A stretch of DNA of 62,641 nucleotides from Bacteroidota bacterium (GCA_021825585.1 JAKAGT010000029.1:1-62641), one strand, 5' to 3'; numbered from the stretch's first letter, positions 1-8,417 are shown. Notes: generated by a model from the letters alone, not told the origin. Program-made: numbers and translations.

Positions 1-1
1 T

Positions 2-58
2 GGAGGAATCATCTCTTCGGATCTTAGCGAGACAAAAAATGCCCCAACTCTAAACTAA
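2..58 (+). CDS. 3' tail of an upstream ORF (possible DNA methyltransferase)
   Basis: A reading frame open from the window edge ends with TAA at 56-58, ten bases before the restriction-endonuclease start. Only 18 residues are visible and they match nothing I can name. A second frame is also open from position 3 to a TAA at 51-53, so the frame is not certain. The inference that this is the methyltransferase partner of the next gene rests only on the usual gene order of restriction-modification systems. Confidence 0.3.
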   Translation, partial: GGIISSDLSETKNAPTLN

Positions 59-67
59 CAAAATATC

Positions 68-787
68 ATGATTACGGCTCAACAAACTTTGTACACAAAA
101 ATGTTTGTTCCCCGACAGACTCCTAGGGTCCAGACAGTCAAGCTGAAGGACGTCCTGAAGAAGAAGAATCCATATCTCTTCAGAGCTAAAAACGTTCTAA
201 CCGCTCAGGACCTAATCGAATCATTGCTTCAAGCTTATCTGTCCTCCTCTGAAGAAACGCTTTTCGGGAAATTCTTGGAGGAGCTCGCCATCTTTATCGC
301 GCACAAAACACTCAACGGTCGCAAGTCGCCGGGCACAGGCATCGATTTGGAGTTCACAAAGAATGAAGTCGTGTATCTGGTTTCTATCAAGTCGGGCGGA
401 AACTGGGGAAACAAGTCGCAAAAGGACGCGTTGAGAGATAGATTCAGGAAAGCTGTTCAAGTTCTGAAACAATCAAGGTCGGTCAAAACAGTCCAACCGA
501 TGCTCGCGTTCTGCTACGGCAGAAGTAAGACGAAAGACAATGGCGAGTACCTTCGCATTTGCGGACAAGAATTCTGGTACTTCATCAGCGGCAACACGCA
601 CCTTTACACGGACATCATAGAGCCATTGGGCCATCAGGCGAAGCAACACAACCAGCACTACGAGGAAGAACTGGCCGCGGTCATCAATAAGTTCACGGCA
701 AATTTCTCCAAGGAGTTCTGCGAGGACGGGAGAATAGATTGGAATAAGCTGGTACACTTCAATAGCGGAAACTTGAAGTCAACTTAA
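68..787 (+). CDS. PmeII-family type II restriction endonuclease
   Basis: This 239-residue protein resembles the PmeII-type type II restriction endonuclease family. Visible hallmarks are KNPYLFRAKN near residues 33-42, SSSEETLFGKFLE near 59-71, GIDLEF at 91-96 and the block SIKSGGNWGNKSQ from about 106. The last two form a plausible PD-(D/E)XK core, with D93 and K108 as likely metal/catalytic residues. It would cleave DNA at a short recognition site; the specificity cannot be read from the sequence. A cognate methyltransferase is expected, and the only place for it is upstream, outside the window. The ATG at 68 has no clear ribosome-binding site; another ATG lies at 101, ahead of the conserved region. 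Family assignment is from memory of motifs, not a search. Confidence 0.7.
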   Translation: MITAQQTLYTKMFVPRQTPRVQTVKLKDVLKKKNPYLFRAKNVLTAQDLIESLLQAYLSSSEETLFGKFLEELAIFIAHKTLNGRKSPGTGIDLEFTKNEVVYLVSIKSGGNWGNKSQKDALRDRFRKAVQVLKQSRSVKTVQPMLAFCYGRSKTKDNGEYLRICGQEFWYFISGNTHLYTDIIEPLGHQAKQHNQHYEEELAAVINKFTANFSKEFCEDGRIDWNKLVHFNSGNLKST

Positions 788-847
788 GGGCTTTTGGGGT
801 GAGGGACCTCCGTGCCGCCACCTCACTTAACGCGCAAAAAAGACGCT

Positions 848-870
848 TCCCGACCAAGAGCGTGTCGGGA
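848..870. repeat. short perfect inverted repeat between the endonuclease and ROK genes
   Basis: TCCCGAC at 848-854 pairs with GTCGGGA at 864-870 around a 9-base loop. It lies in the 195-bp gap before the ROK gene. A second weak pairing, GTGAGG near 800 with CCTCAC near 823, sits just upstream. No T-run follows on either strand, so this is not a convincing terminator. It may be a dispersed palindromic repeat. Confidence 0.35.
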
Positions 871-985
871 CAGGCTCAAAAGGAAACTCGCTTCATGCCG
901 CTTCGCCGCTGTCATCGAGCGTCGCACATTTATGGTGTCGAAGCGGGACGAACTTTTTTGTGCAGGACGATAGAGGAAACCTGTG

Positions 986-1831
986 ATGGGACTTTTAGGC
1001 GTAGACCTGGGTGGAACCAACGTCCGGGTTGGATTGGTCGAGAACGATTCTCTTTTGAAGGTCGAGTCAACTCCAATAAGCAGGACCGATGATCCTATGG
1101 ACGTGGTCAACGACATATCACGTCTGATAGAGAAGTTCAGCGGGGACGGCATTACCGGAATCGGCGTCGGAGTTCCCAGCGTGGTCGACGTGGAAAAAGG
1201 GATCGTCTACGACGTCCAGAATATTCCTTCGTGGAAGGAAGTGCACCTTAAAGACCTGTTGCAGGAGAAATTCAGGGTCCCCGTCTATGTTAACAATGAC
1301 GCGAACTGTTTTGCCGTCGGGGAAAAGTATTTCGGTAAAGGGAAGAATTATGAGAACATAGTGGGCCTGATAGTCGGCACGGGGTTGGGAGCCGGGCTCG
1401 TGATTAACGGCAAGCTGTACGCAGGCCGCAATTGTGGCGCCGGAGAATTTGGCACTATACCGTTCAGAGAGAGGAACTACGAATACTACTGTAGCGGACA
1501 GTTCTTTACCAGCGAGTACAAGATAACAGGTGAGGAACTTTCTGTGAAAGCGAGGCAGGGCGACAGGCGCGCCCGAGAGATATATGCTGAGTTTGGATTC
1601 AATCTCGGTGAGGCGATAAAGCTGATAATGTACTCCGTGGATCCGGAAATCATAATCCTGGGCGGGTCGGTCAGCAAATCTTTCGATTTGTACAAGAAGG
1701 AATTGTACGTTTCGCTGAGAGATTTCGCGTTCACCAAATCGGTCGCCAATCTTCTAATAGAGGTTTCGGAAGTTCAGAACGTCGCGATACTAGGCGCTGC
1801 TGCTCTTTACTACGACGCCACGGTGGAGTAG
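986..1831 (+). CDS. ROK-family sugar kinase (glucokinase-like)
   Basis: A ROK-family kinase phosphorylates a hexose or amino sugar with ATP in the cytoplasm. The phosphate-binding motif DLGGT is at residues 7-11, the catalytic region VNNDANC has D105 as likely base, and IVGTGLGAGLV and ILGGSV are further ATPase-fold motifs. The protein is 281 residues. ATG 986 is preferred over the overlapping GTG 983 because GAGGAAA at 973-979 gives proper spacing. The family's zinc-binding cluster CXCGXXGC is absent: only one cysteine remains, in YYCSG. The usual GHxxx histidine is replaced, with GEFGT at that place. The substrate could be glucose, N-acetylglucosamine or N-acetylmannosamine; I cannot decide. 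The neighbouring murein-processing genes make an amino-sugar substrate possible. Confidence 0.85.
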   Translation: MGLLGVDLGGTNVRVGLVENDSLLKVESTPISRTDDPMDVVNDISRLIEKFSGDGITGIGVGVPSVVDVEKGIVYDVQNIPSWKEVHLKDLLQEKFRVPVYVNNDANCFAVGEKYFGKGKNYENIVGLIVGTGLGAGLVINGKLYAGRNCGAGEFGTIPFRERNYEYYCSGQFFTSEYKITGEELSVKARQGDRRAREIYAEFGFNLGEAIKLIMYSVDPEIIILGGSVSKSFDLYKKELYVSLRDFAFTKSVANLLIEVSEVQNVAILGAAALYYDATVE

Positions 1832-1987
1832 CAGGTTTGACCTCTTCATTCCTGAATTCCCGTAGTGCCAATTGTCGCCGTTCACTTTGCCGGTCCATTC
1901 GTCGCTCATCGAGCGCGGCAAAATAGTCAGATTGCCAAATTGACCGGGGTTATATAACTTTTATTGTCAAATGAGGTGTTATTTATA

Positions 1988-3163
1988 ATGAAACGTTTGT
2001 TTTACTCACTTATGTTAGTCTCGTTCGTTGTTGCGGGCTGCAACACCAATACGATCAAAGTCGCTCAGATAAATGACGCGATCGATTCACTGAAGGCCAA
2101 GTTTGCCCCCGATCCGCGGGTTGCCGTTTTCGACGTAAAGGCTCTCCAGAGCGGCGACGCCATCGTAGTTCGCGGGGAGGTCGATAACCCGAAGGCCAAA
2201 GATGCGCTCGTCGCGGCCTTGAGAAGCGAGAATCTGACCGACGCAATTGATTCCGTCGTGCTCCTTCCTCAGGCGTCGCTCGGCTCGAAAACTTTTGGAA
2301 TAGTGGATGTCAGCGTCGGCAATATGTATGACGCCCCGAAGTACGCCACACAGATGGTCAGCCAGGTCCTGCTCGGACATACCGTCAAGGTCCTGAAAGA
2401 AGTGAAAGGGTGGTATTACGTGAAGTCTGAGATCAATTACCTCGGCTGGATCGAACCTGGCAACATCGTCCGCATCGACTCGGCGGAACTGGCTGCCTAC
2501 AATGCGGAGAGGAAACTGATCGTTACTTCGGTGTATGCGACCGTTTACTCTTCACCGACTGACCGTGGAGTCTCGGTGTCAGATGCAGTGATGGCGAACC
2601 TGCTGAAGCCGCTGGAAACCATCAGCTCGAATTTCAAAGTACAGATGCCCGACGGAAGGATCGGTTACATTCCGACTTCCGACGCCGAATACTACGATCA
2701 GTACCTGGCCACTCACAAACCTACGCCGGAGGGAATTGAGAAGGTCGCGATGAAGCTTATCGGCGTCCCGTATCTATGGGGCGGCACGAGCGCCAAAGGT
2801 GTAGACTGCTCGGGCTTCTGCAAGACCGTCTTCAGGATGAACGGCATCAGGCTGCCGCGCGATGCGAGCCAGCAGGTCTTCGTCGGCGAAAGCGTCGATC
2901 CGGGTCCGAACTTTGTCAATTTGAAGAAGGGCGATCTGCTGTTCTTCGGAAAGAAGGCCGAAGGCGGCAAACCCGCGAAGATAGTTCACGCCGCGATTTA
3001 CCTCGGGAACGGTTACTTCATCCAATCGAGCGGCAGGGTCAGGATAAGCAGCCTTGTGAAGGGCGATTCGGCTTTTGACCAATACGATCTCGACCGCTTC
3101 GTTACCGCAAGAAGAGTTCTTCCTCCGAGTGAAAGCATTCTGGAGAAGGGCAACAACAATTAG
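1988..3163 (+). CDS. NlpC/P60 endopeptidase lipoprotein with SH3-like domains
   Basis: This enzyme probably cleaves murein peptides (gamma-D-Glu to diamino acid bond) at the cell envelope. Starting at ATG 1988, the N-terminus is a lipoprotein signal, MKRLFYSLMLVSFVVAGC, with the lipobox cysteine at residue 18. GAGGTG about ten bases upstream supports this start over an in-frame TTG at 1964. Two SH3-like modules occupy roughly residues 80-230. The C-terminal NlpC/P60 domain starts near GVPYLWGG and carries catalytic Cys274 in VDCSGF and His334 in IVHAAIYLG. Ten bases downstream lies a dipeptide epimerase, the partner often found next to NlpC/P60 enzymes in murein-peptide recycling clusters such as the Bacillus ykf locus. 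Confidence 0.9.
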   Translation: MKRLFYSLMLVSFVVAGCNTNTIKVAQINDAIDSLKAKFAPDPRVAVFDVKALQSGDAIVVRGEVDNPKAKDALVAALRSENLTDAIDSVVLLPQASLGSKTFGIVDVSVGNMYDAPKYATQMVSQVLLGHTVKVLKEVKGWYYVKSEINYLGWIEPGNIVRIDSAELAAYNAERKLIVTSVYATVYSSPTDRGVSVSDAVMANLLKPLETISSNFKVQMPDGRIGYIPTSDAEYYDQYLATHKPTPEGIEKVAMKLIGVPYLWGGTSAKGVDCSGFCKTVFRMNGIRLPRDASQQVFVGESVDPGPNFVNLKKGDLLFFGKKAEGGKPAKIVHAAIYLGNGYFIQSSGRVRISSLVKGDSAFDQYDLDRFVTARRVLPPSESILEKGNNN

Positions 3164-3173
3164 AGAATAGGAT

Positions 3174-4358
3174 GTGAACCGCAGGAGATTTCTGGCTGTC
3201 GGCGGTGCAGGGCTGTTTCTCGCAAAGGCCGGGATTTCCGAAAGCTCCCGATGGGCAGGGGCTTTCGGATCCTGGTCGGACACGAAGAACTCAACGGCTA
3301 ACACTTCCAATCGATCCGCTACAAGTAAGGAAAATGGGAAAATGAAGTTTGATTACTGGCGTTATGATCTTAAGCTGAAACACACGTTCACCATTTCAAG
3401 AAGCTCACGCGATGTCGTACCCGTGGTACTTGTCAGGTTCGAGAAAGACGGGATAACGGCATACGGCGAAGCCTCCCCGAACGCCCGCTATAACGAGAAC
3501 CCGGATTCGGTCGAGGCATTCTTCAAGAAAGTAGATCTCGACAAGTTGTCCGATCCGTTCAAGCTGGAATACATAAACGATTATCTCGATTCGATTGCGC
3601 CGCATAATGCGAGCGCCAAGGCGGCAATCGACATCGTCATGCACGACTGGATCGGCAAGAGGCTCGGCGTCCCGCTTTACAAATTCTTCGGCGGCGAGAA
3701 AGAGAAGGCTCCCGTTTCGACGTTCACCATCGGCATCGACACGCCGGAGGTGATAGTCGAGAAGGTCAAGGAGGCGGCGAACTATCCGGTCCTCAAGATC
3801 AAAGTCGGTCTGCCAAACGACGAGGAGATAATCAAAGCCGTTCGCAGCGTTACGAACAAGCCGTTGCGCGTGGACGCGAATGAAGGATGGAAATCGAAAG
3901 AAGAGGCGCTCGAGCGCATCAACTGGCTGGCGTCACAGAACGTTGAGTTCATCGAGCAGCCGATGCCGGCCGCGCAGATCGAAGACGTGAGGTGGCTCCG
4001 GGAGAGAGTCAGGATACCGATAGTTGCCGACGAGGCCGTCGGCTCGCTTTATGACATGTCGACACTGGCAACCGCATATGACGGGATCAACATAAAACTT
4101 CAGAAGAACGGCGGACTTCTCAAGGCGAGGAAGATGATTTACGCCGCGCGCGCCAACAAGATGAAAATCATGCTCGGCTGCATGATCGAATCGTCGGTCG
4201 GGATTACGGCTGCGGCTCAGATTTCGCCGCTTGTCGATTGGAACGACCTCGACGGAAACGTGCTGATTTCCAATGATCCGTTCAAAGGGGCTGTGAACGA
4301 AGACGGTAAAATAATTCTAAATGACGAACCCGGACTCGGAGTTGCGCCGCTAGGATAG
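3174..4358 (+). CDS. Dipeptide epimerase (enolase superfamily, L-Ala-D/L-Glu type)
   Basis: This is an enolase-superfamily enzyme of the muconate lactonizing/dipeptide epimerase branch. With numbering from GTG 3174, the acid-base lysines are K208 and K210 (KIK), and the metal ligands are D234 (VDANEGW), E261 (EQP) and D286 (VADE). The family epimerises L-Ala-D-Glu to L-Ala-L-Glu during murein recycling. Two starts compete. GTG 3174 adds a 56-residue leader beginning MNRRRFLAVGGAGLFLAKAG, which resembles a Tat signal. ATG 3342, preceded by AAGGAAAATGGGAAA, gives a normal 338-residue cytoplasmic enzyme. The leader is well-formed and begins ten bases after the NlpC/P60 stop, so I list the longer form. 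The exact dipeptide specificity is inferred from context. Confidence 0.85.
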   Translation: MNRRRFLAVGGAGLFLAKAGISESSRWAGAFGSWSDTKNSTANTSNRSATSKENGKMKFDYWRYDLKLKHTFTISRSSRDVVPVVLVRFEKDGITAYGEASPNARYNENPDSVEAFFKKVDLDKLSDPFKLEYINDYLDSIAPHNASAKAAIDIVMHDWIGKRLGVPLYKFFGGEKEKAPVSTFTIGIDTPEVIVEKVKEAANYPVLKIKVGLPNDEEIIKAVRSVTNKPLRVDANEGWKSKEEALERINWLASQNVEFIEQPMPAAQIEDVRWLRERVRIPIVADEAVGSLYDMSTLATAYDGINIKLQKNGGLLKARKMIYAARANKMKIMLGCMIESSVGITAAAQISPLVDWNDLDGNVLISNDPFKGAVNEDGKIILNDEPGLGVAPLG

Positions 4359-4371
4359 GACTACACCGGAG

Positions 4372-6024
4372 CTACATCTTTTCCGGCGCGCTTATTCCCA
4401 GTATTTTGAATCCGTTCGCCAGAACCGTCTTCGCGGCGAGACACAAAGCCAGTCTCGACTCGGCGAGCTGCCGCTCCGGAATCACCACCCTGTGCGCGTG
4501 ATAAAATCTGTGGAACTCCTCCGCCACTCCCTGCAGGTAGCCGATTATCCTGTGCGGCTCGAATGTCGTCGCTGCAGCTTCCACCACTTCCGGAAAACCT
4601 CCAAGAGCCTTCGCCAAATCGATTTCTTCCTTCTCTTTCAGAAGGGTGGAGTCAAACCCTTTCTTCCCACCGGCATATAACCCGCCTGTTGAGAACCCTT
4701 CGCTCTCGGCGAAACGTATGATGCTTGCAATCCTTGCGTGGGCGTACTGGAGATAGAAAACCGGGTTCTCCTCGCTCTGTTTCTTTGCGAGATCGACATC
4801 GAAGTTCAGGTGCGTACCTATATTTCGCATCAGGAAGAAGAACCTCACGGCGTCTGCGCCCACCCAGTCGATGAGTTCATCCAGCGTTATGAAGTTCGCC
4901 TTCCTCGTCGACATCTTCACGACTTCCCCGTTCTGGAAGATCGTTACGAACTGGTGGATGAGCACCTTCACCTTCTCCGTGTCGTGGCCGAGGGATTTCA
5001 GGGCGAGCAACACGTCCGGATACGTCGCGATGTGGTCGGAACCGAAGATGTCCACGACAAGCTCGAAGCCACGCCTGAATTTCTCGATATGATAAGCTAT
5101 ATCGGGGAGGCGATATGTCGGTTCACCCGTGCTCTTGACTATCACCTTGTCCTGGTCTCCGCCGACCGCGGTCGCCTTGAACCACTTCGCGCCTTCCTTG
5201 TCGTACGTCAGCCCGGCGGCTTCCAGCGCCGTTATCACTTCCTTTATCTTGCCGGTTTCATACAGCGAGTTTTCGTTGTAGAAGATGTCGAACTTAATCG
5301 TGAGTCTTTCGAGCGTCTTCCTGATATCCTCAAAAATTTCCTGCTCCGCTCTCTCCTTGAAACCCCCTTCTGCCGGCTCGTTTTTCAGCTTGTCGCCCTG
5401 TTCGTCATAAAGATGTTGCGCGATGTCTCTAATGTAATTTCCCTGGTAATAATCTTCGGGGAACTGCAGCTCCTCGCCGAGTATTTCCTTATATCTCAGT
5501 CTTACCGAGTCACCTAGGACGCGCATCTGCCGGCCGGCGTTGTTGAAATAATACTCACGGGTGACAACATGCCCAGTCCACTGGAGGACGTTGGCGATCG
5601 TGTCACCGAACACGGCGTTCCTGCCGTGACCAACGGTGAGCGGTCCCGTGGGATTTGCGCTGACGAATTCGACCTGGGTTTTCTTTCCGGCTCCCAGGTT
5701 TGATCTCCCGAAAGAGTCGCCCTTTTCCAGTATGTCGTCTATGAATGAAAGGAAATACTTGTTCGAAAATTTGAAGTTGACGAATCCCGGCCCCGCGACA
5801 TCTACTTTTTCGACGAGTGAGGGATCGATCTCGAGGGTCTCCACGACCTTCTGTGCAACATCCCGCGGCTTCATCTTGAGCTCTTTTGCCGCGAGGAGTG
5901 CGAAGTTGGTCGAGAGATCCCCGTAGGATTCTATTTTGGGTTTCTCAAATAAAATATCGACGGGCGCACTCATGCCCGATTTTTCCAGGGCGAGTAAGAT
6001 CCTGGATTTGAGGTAGTCTTTCAT
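4372..6024 (-). CDS. argS: Arginyl-tRNA synthetase
   Basis: ArgRS charges tRNA-Arg with arginine. The 550-residue protein has the class I signature SANPTGPLTVGHGRN at about 122-136 (HIGH region, here VGHG), the KMSK-equivalent VKMSTRKANF, and a C-terminal anticodon-binding (DALR) domain ending near EFHRFYHAHRV. A longer in-frame extension is open to 6243, but the ATG at 6024 overlaps the rsfS stop as ATGA, and homology begins at MKDYLKSRIL, so 6024 is the start. It is the last gene of a LytR_C-rsfS-argS operon. It converges on the dipeptide epimerase with only 13 bases between stops. Confidence 0.97.
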   Translation of the reverse strand: MKDYLKSRILLALEKSGMSAPVDILFEKPKIESYGDLSTNFALLAAKELKMKPRDVAQKVVETLEIDPSLVEKVDVAGPGFVNFKFSNKYFLSFIDDILEKGDSFGRSNLGAGKKTQVEFVSANPTGPLTVGHGRNAVFGDTIANVLQWTGHVVTREYYFNNAGRQMRVLGDSVRLRYKEILGEELQFPEDYYQGNYIRDIAQHLYDEQGDKLKNEPAEGGFKERAEQEIFEDIRKTLERLTIKFDIFYNENSLYETGKIKEVITALEAAGLTYDKEGAKWFKATAVGGDQDKVIVKSTGEPTYRLPDIAYHIEKFRRGFELVVDIFGSDHIATYPDVLLALKSLGHDTEKVKVLIHQFVTIFQNGEVVKMSTRKANFITLDELIDWVGADAVRFFFLMRNIGTHLNFDVDLAKKQSEENPVFYLQYAHARIASIIRFAESEGFSTGGLYAGGKKGFDSTLLKEKEEIDLAKALGGFPEVVEAAATTFEPHRIIGYLQGVAEEFHRFYHAHRVVIPERQLAESRLALCLAAKTVLANGFKILGISAPEKM

Positions 6025-6443
6025 TTCTCCGTTAGTCCGACTTTCTTGGATGCCCCGGTACGGGCTTTGTTCGGCTTGCTGGCGGCCCTCGGCTTCCTGT
6101 CGACAATCTTCTGGACTTTCGCGTCGCCCCAGAGTTTTTCCAGGCCGTAGAACATTCTCGCATCCTTGTGGAATACGTGCACCACAACGTCGACGTAATC
6201 GAGCAGGACCCATTGCAGATTCTGCAATCCTTCTACATGCCATGCTTTCTCGCCCAGTTCCTGCATGCCGGTCATTACCGCGTCGGCTATTGCCTTCACC
6301 TGAGTCTCCGACTCACCGGTGCACACGACGAAGTAATCGGTCATCGAAGTTAATTCTCGCAAGTCCATAATCGCGACATCCTTCGCCTTCTTTGAAAGGG
6401 CAAGTTCCGCGATCTGACGTTGTAGGGTTTTCGTTTGTGCCAT
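6021..6443 (-). CDS. rsfS: Ribosome silencing factor RsfS
   Basis: RsfS binds ribosomal protein uL14 and blocks joining of ribosomal subunits in starved cells. The 140-residue protein has the family core KAKDVAIMDLRELTSMTDYF and the later LLDYVDVVVHVFHKDAR, then a lysine/proline-rich C-terminal tail of about 30 residues that is longer than in many homologues. Its ATG is separated by one base from the upstream LytR_C stop, and its TGA overlaps argS. The three genes are therefore very likely cotranscribed and translationally coupled. Confidence 0.95.
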   Translation of the reverse strand: MAQTKTLQRQIAELALSKKAKDVAIMDLRELTSMTDYFVVCTGESETQVKAIADAVMTGMQELGEKAWHVEGLQNLQWVLLDYVDVVVHVFHKDARMFYGLEKLWGDAKVQKIVDRKPRAASKPNKARTGASKKVGLTEK

Positions 6444-6444
6444 G

Positions 6445-6933
6445 CTATTCGATGTTCTCTTTTGGTTTCAATTTCTGGTAATCCTCTCCGATCAGGACCT
6501 CCACGTCGACATAGGCGTGGGGATCGGGTTTTGTGACTACATCCTTCCTGCTCACCCCGAGTGCCTCCGCAACCCTGATTGCGTTTTGAACGCTGCCTGC
6601 CGCGTCGACGACCGTTGTGACGGGGCGGTCCGACATCGAGCCGTTCGTTGTCTCCACGACATCGAATCCTCTTTCCCGCAGGTAGTTCGTGAAATCCATC
6701 GCGACGCCGTCGGCCCCGCATTCGTTCCGCACACTGATCTGGATCTGCTTCTCAATTCGTGTTGGAGCCTTGAGGTCCGCTCTCTCCGTTACGGCCGGAG
6801 GGCGGACAAGTAAATGATCGATCAGGGAATAAAGAAGCACAGCCGCAAAGAGAAAGACAAGAACCTGACCCGCGATGGTAAAATATTTCTTTACGCTTAC
6901 GGAAAATTTCTGTTTACCCCTATTCCTCTTCAT
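6445..6933 (-). CDS. Membrane-anchored LytR C-terminal-domain protein
   Basis: This 162-residue protein has a basic N-terminus, one transmembrane segment at about residues 18-38 (FTIAGQVLVFLFAAVLLYSL), and an extracytoplasmic LytR_C-like domain from about 65 to 155. Recognisable pieces are ISVRNECGADGVA, LRERGFDVVETTN and DVEVLIGEDYQKL. The domain also occurs at the end of LytR-CpsA-Psr proteins, but the catalytic LCP domain is absent here. Its molecular role is unknown. It is the first gene of the rsfS-argS operon, an arrangement I associate with FCB-group bacteria, although that recall is not checked. Confidence 0.82.
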   Translation of the reverse strand: MKRNRGKQKFSVSVKKYFTIAGQVLVFLFAAVLLYSLIDHLLVRPPAVTERADLKAPTRIEKQIQISVRNECGADGVAMDFTNYLRERGFDVVETTNGSMSDRPVTTVVDAAGSVQNAIRVAEALGVSRKDVVTKPDPHAYVDVEVLIGEDYQKLKPKENIE

Positions 6934-7043
6934 TAACCAGCGTGAAAGTACAGATTAAATCGGATGTGGAGGAAAAAACGATAGGGCGGAACTTTGCCTT
7001 CAGTCCCTTTTTCGGGACCCGCAGGGTGTTTATCCGGTTCAAT

Positions 7044-7520
7044 TTACCTCGGGAGACCGTACCATCCCCAGGGGCTATTATAGTAATAGGCGTTCATCGG
7101 ATTCTGGCTGAACTGAACGTCTATCTGAAAGTTGTTCGAGGGGCGGTAGTTAAGCTCTGCGCGCGTGAGGTAAATGCCGTTTATGCTTTTAGCAAAGCTG
7201 TTTCCGAGGGAATTGTAAGGTGAATTCATAATGCTGACGTCCGCGCTCAGCGTCAACGGATTGCTTATTCTGTAGCTCATGCTGTTCGTATACATTCCGA
7301 TTGCGATGGACTGATTTCCCATCGTCATATAATTCATCGATACGGATTGCCGCATGGAAAAGTTAGCCGGGTTGAAGAGTCCGAACAGCAAACCTCCGCC
7401 GTAATCGGATCTTATCAACGAATTCTCCACGTTCGGCTGCCCAAGCTGATCCTTGAACTGTGCATAGCTGACAGAACTCAAAACAAGAACCAACATCAGT
7501 AAACCTGCGATTTTCTTCAT
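7044..7520 (-). CDS. Small secreted or outer-membrane-associated protein of unknown function
   Basis: The 158-residue product starts with a clear Sec signal peptide, MKKIAGLLMLVLVLSSVSYAQ, with cleavage likely after SYA. The mature part is rich in Asn, Ser, Tyr and Met. Alternating stretches such as SVSMNYMTMG, LTLSADVSIM and RAELNYRPSNNFQIDVQFSQ suggest beta-strands, as in a small barrel or surface protein. It ends with an aromatic/glycine-rich tail (YYYNSPWGWYG). GGAGGAACCG sits just before the ATG, and a near-consensus promoter lies upstream, so it is likely a strongly expressed single gene. I do not recognise a named family. Confidence 0.8.
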   Translation of the reverse strand: MKKIAGLLMLVLVLSSVSYAQFKDQLGQPNVENSLIRSDYGGGLLFGLFNPANFSMRQSVSMNYMTMGNQSIAIGMYTNSMSYRISNPLTLSADVSIMNSPYNSLGNSFAKSINGIYLTRAELNYRPSNNFQIDVQFSQNPMNAYYYNSPWGWYGLPR

Positions 7521-7543
7521 CGGTTCCTCCGCATTCTCCTGAA

Positions 7544-7572
7544 ATTTTACACAAAACCAAAGTAAATGTCAA
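7544..7572 (-). promoter_or_regulatory. Sigma-70-type promoter for the small secreted protein
   Basis: Read on the minus strand, TTGACA (7567-7572) is followed after exactly 17 bases by TAAAAT (7544-7549). This is a perfect -35 box and a five-of-six -10 box. The -10 ends about 23 bases before the ATG at 7520, which leaves a short 5' leader containing a strong ribosome-binding site. Confidence 0.6.
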
Positions 7573-7730
7573 ATCATTAACTTAGACGCTTCACCAGTCC
7601 AACGGTTCAACGGCGGCATCCCGTTCGCCCCGGGTAAGAAATATACGCCCAGAATCCATATATCGTTGCGTGGATTAGGACTTTTAAAAAAAAAGATTAA
7701 CTTGAAACGACATAAGAACGGAGGTGTGTG

Positions 7731-8417
7731 ATGAAGGACAACAGTGGTTTCATTGGAGTTTTTCGTCGAGCTTTTCCGGTTCAACTGCCAGAAGGACCGA
7801 TAAGGTTCATGAAGGCGGAAGTCAAGAATGTCATAAACATAGATGATCTTAAATACCAGAAATGGCTTTCAAAATCGGAGAGTTCGGTCTTCACTCTCGG
7901 TGAACAGGCATTCGGGTACGGAACCGGGATGGAGAAGTTCGCCGACGACGGCTTTTCAGAAACACGGGTTGTATTGAAGGATTCGCCGCGCCTTGCAGAA
8001 GGATTGATGATCGAGGCGCTGGTTGACGACGCAAGAACTAAGGGCCGGCACTACTTCGGGATTTATCGAAACTGCTGCAAGATGATTCGGGACGATGATT
8101 ACATCGTCAGGGGAAAATTCCTCGTCCGGATAGGCTACAACCTCACCGCGCTCCATTGGGATTTTTCCGGAGATGTGCGCTTTGGACTTATCGTGGAACC
8201 GGCATGGATAATTCAACGCACAGCGGCGGCATCTGATTCGGCGGGAATTTCTGCGAGCAGCATCGAGCTCGACTTGTTGAGAATCCATGGCGTAGAATCC
8301 GCCGACAAATACATCATGTCTTTCGTGGAGTCGCATCGGTCGTTTCTGCTCCCGTGCGGCGGAACAGCCAAGCTGGCGGACCGGCCCGTGACGATATTTA
8401 CGGAAACGGCGGAATAA
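7731..8417 (+). CDS. Protein of unknown function, 228 residues
   Basis: I do not recognise this protein. It starts at ATG 7731, preceded by GGAGGTG at 7720-7726; an adjacent GTG at 7728 is also in frame. There is no signal peptide or membrane segment. The middle contains a distinctive stretch, GKFLVRIGYNLTALHWDFSG, followed by FGLIVEPAWIIQ. A Cys pair occurs at RNCCKMI. It is probably soluble and cytoplasmic. It stands alone, divergent from the secreted-protein gene and convergent with larB, so context gives little help. Confidence 0.72.
   Translation: MKDNSGFIGVFRRAFPVQLPEGPIRFMKAEVKNVINIDDLKYQKWLSKSESSVFTLGEQAFGYGTGMEKFADDGFSETRVVLKDSPRLAEGLMIEALVDDARTKGRHYFGIYRNCCKMIRDDDYIVRGKFLVRIGYNLTALHWDFSGDVRFGLIVEPAWIIQRTAAASDSAGISASSIELDLLRIHGVESADKYIMSFVESHRSFLLPCGGTAKLADRPVTIFTETAE

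Noticed and set aside
4738-5517. 259-codon open frame on the plus strand
   Set aside because: It is antisense to argS, whose reading frame has clear class I synthetase motifs; the frame itself has no recognisable features.
4372-6243. Long N-terminal extension of argS
   Set aside because: The extension overlaps rsfS in another frame, while ATG 6024 overlaps the rsfS stop as ATGA and fits the family start.
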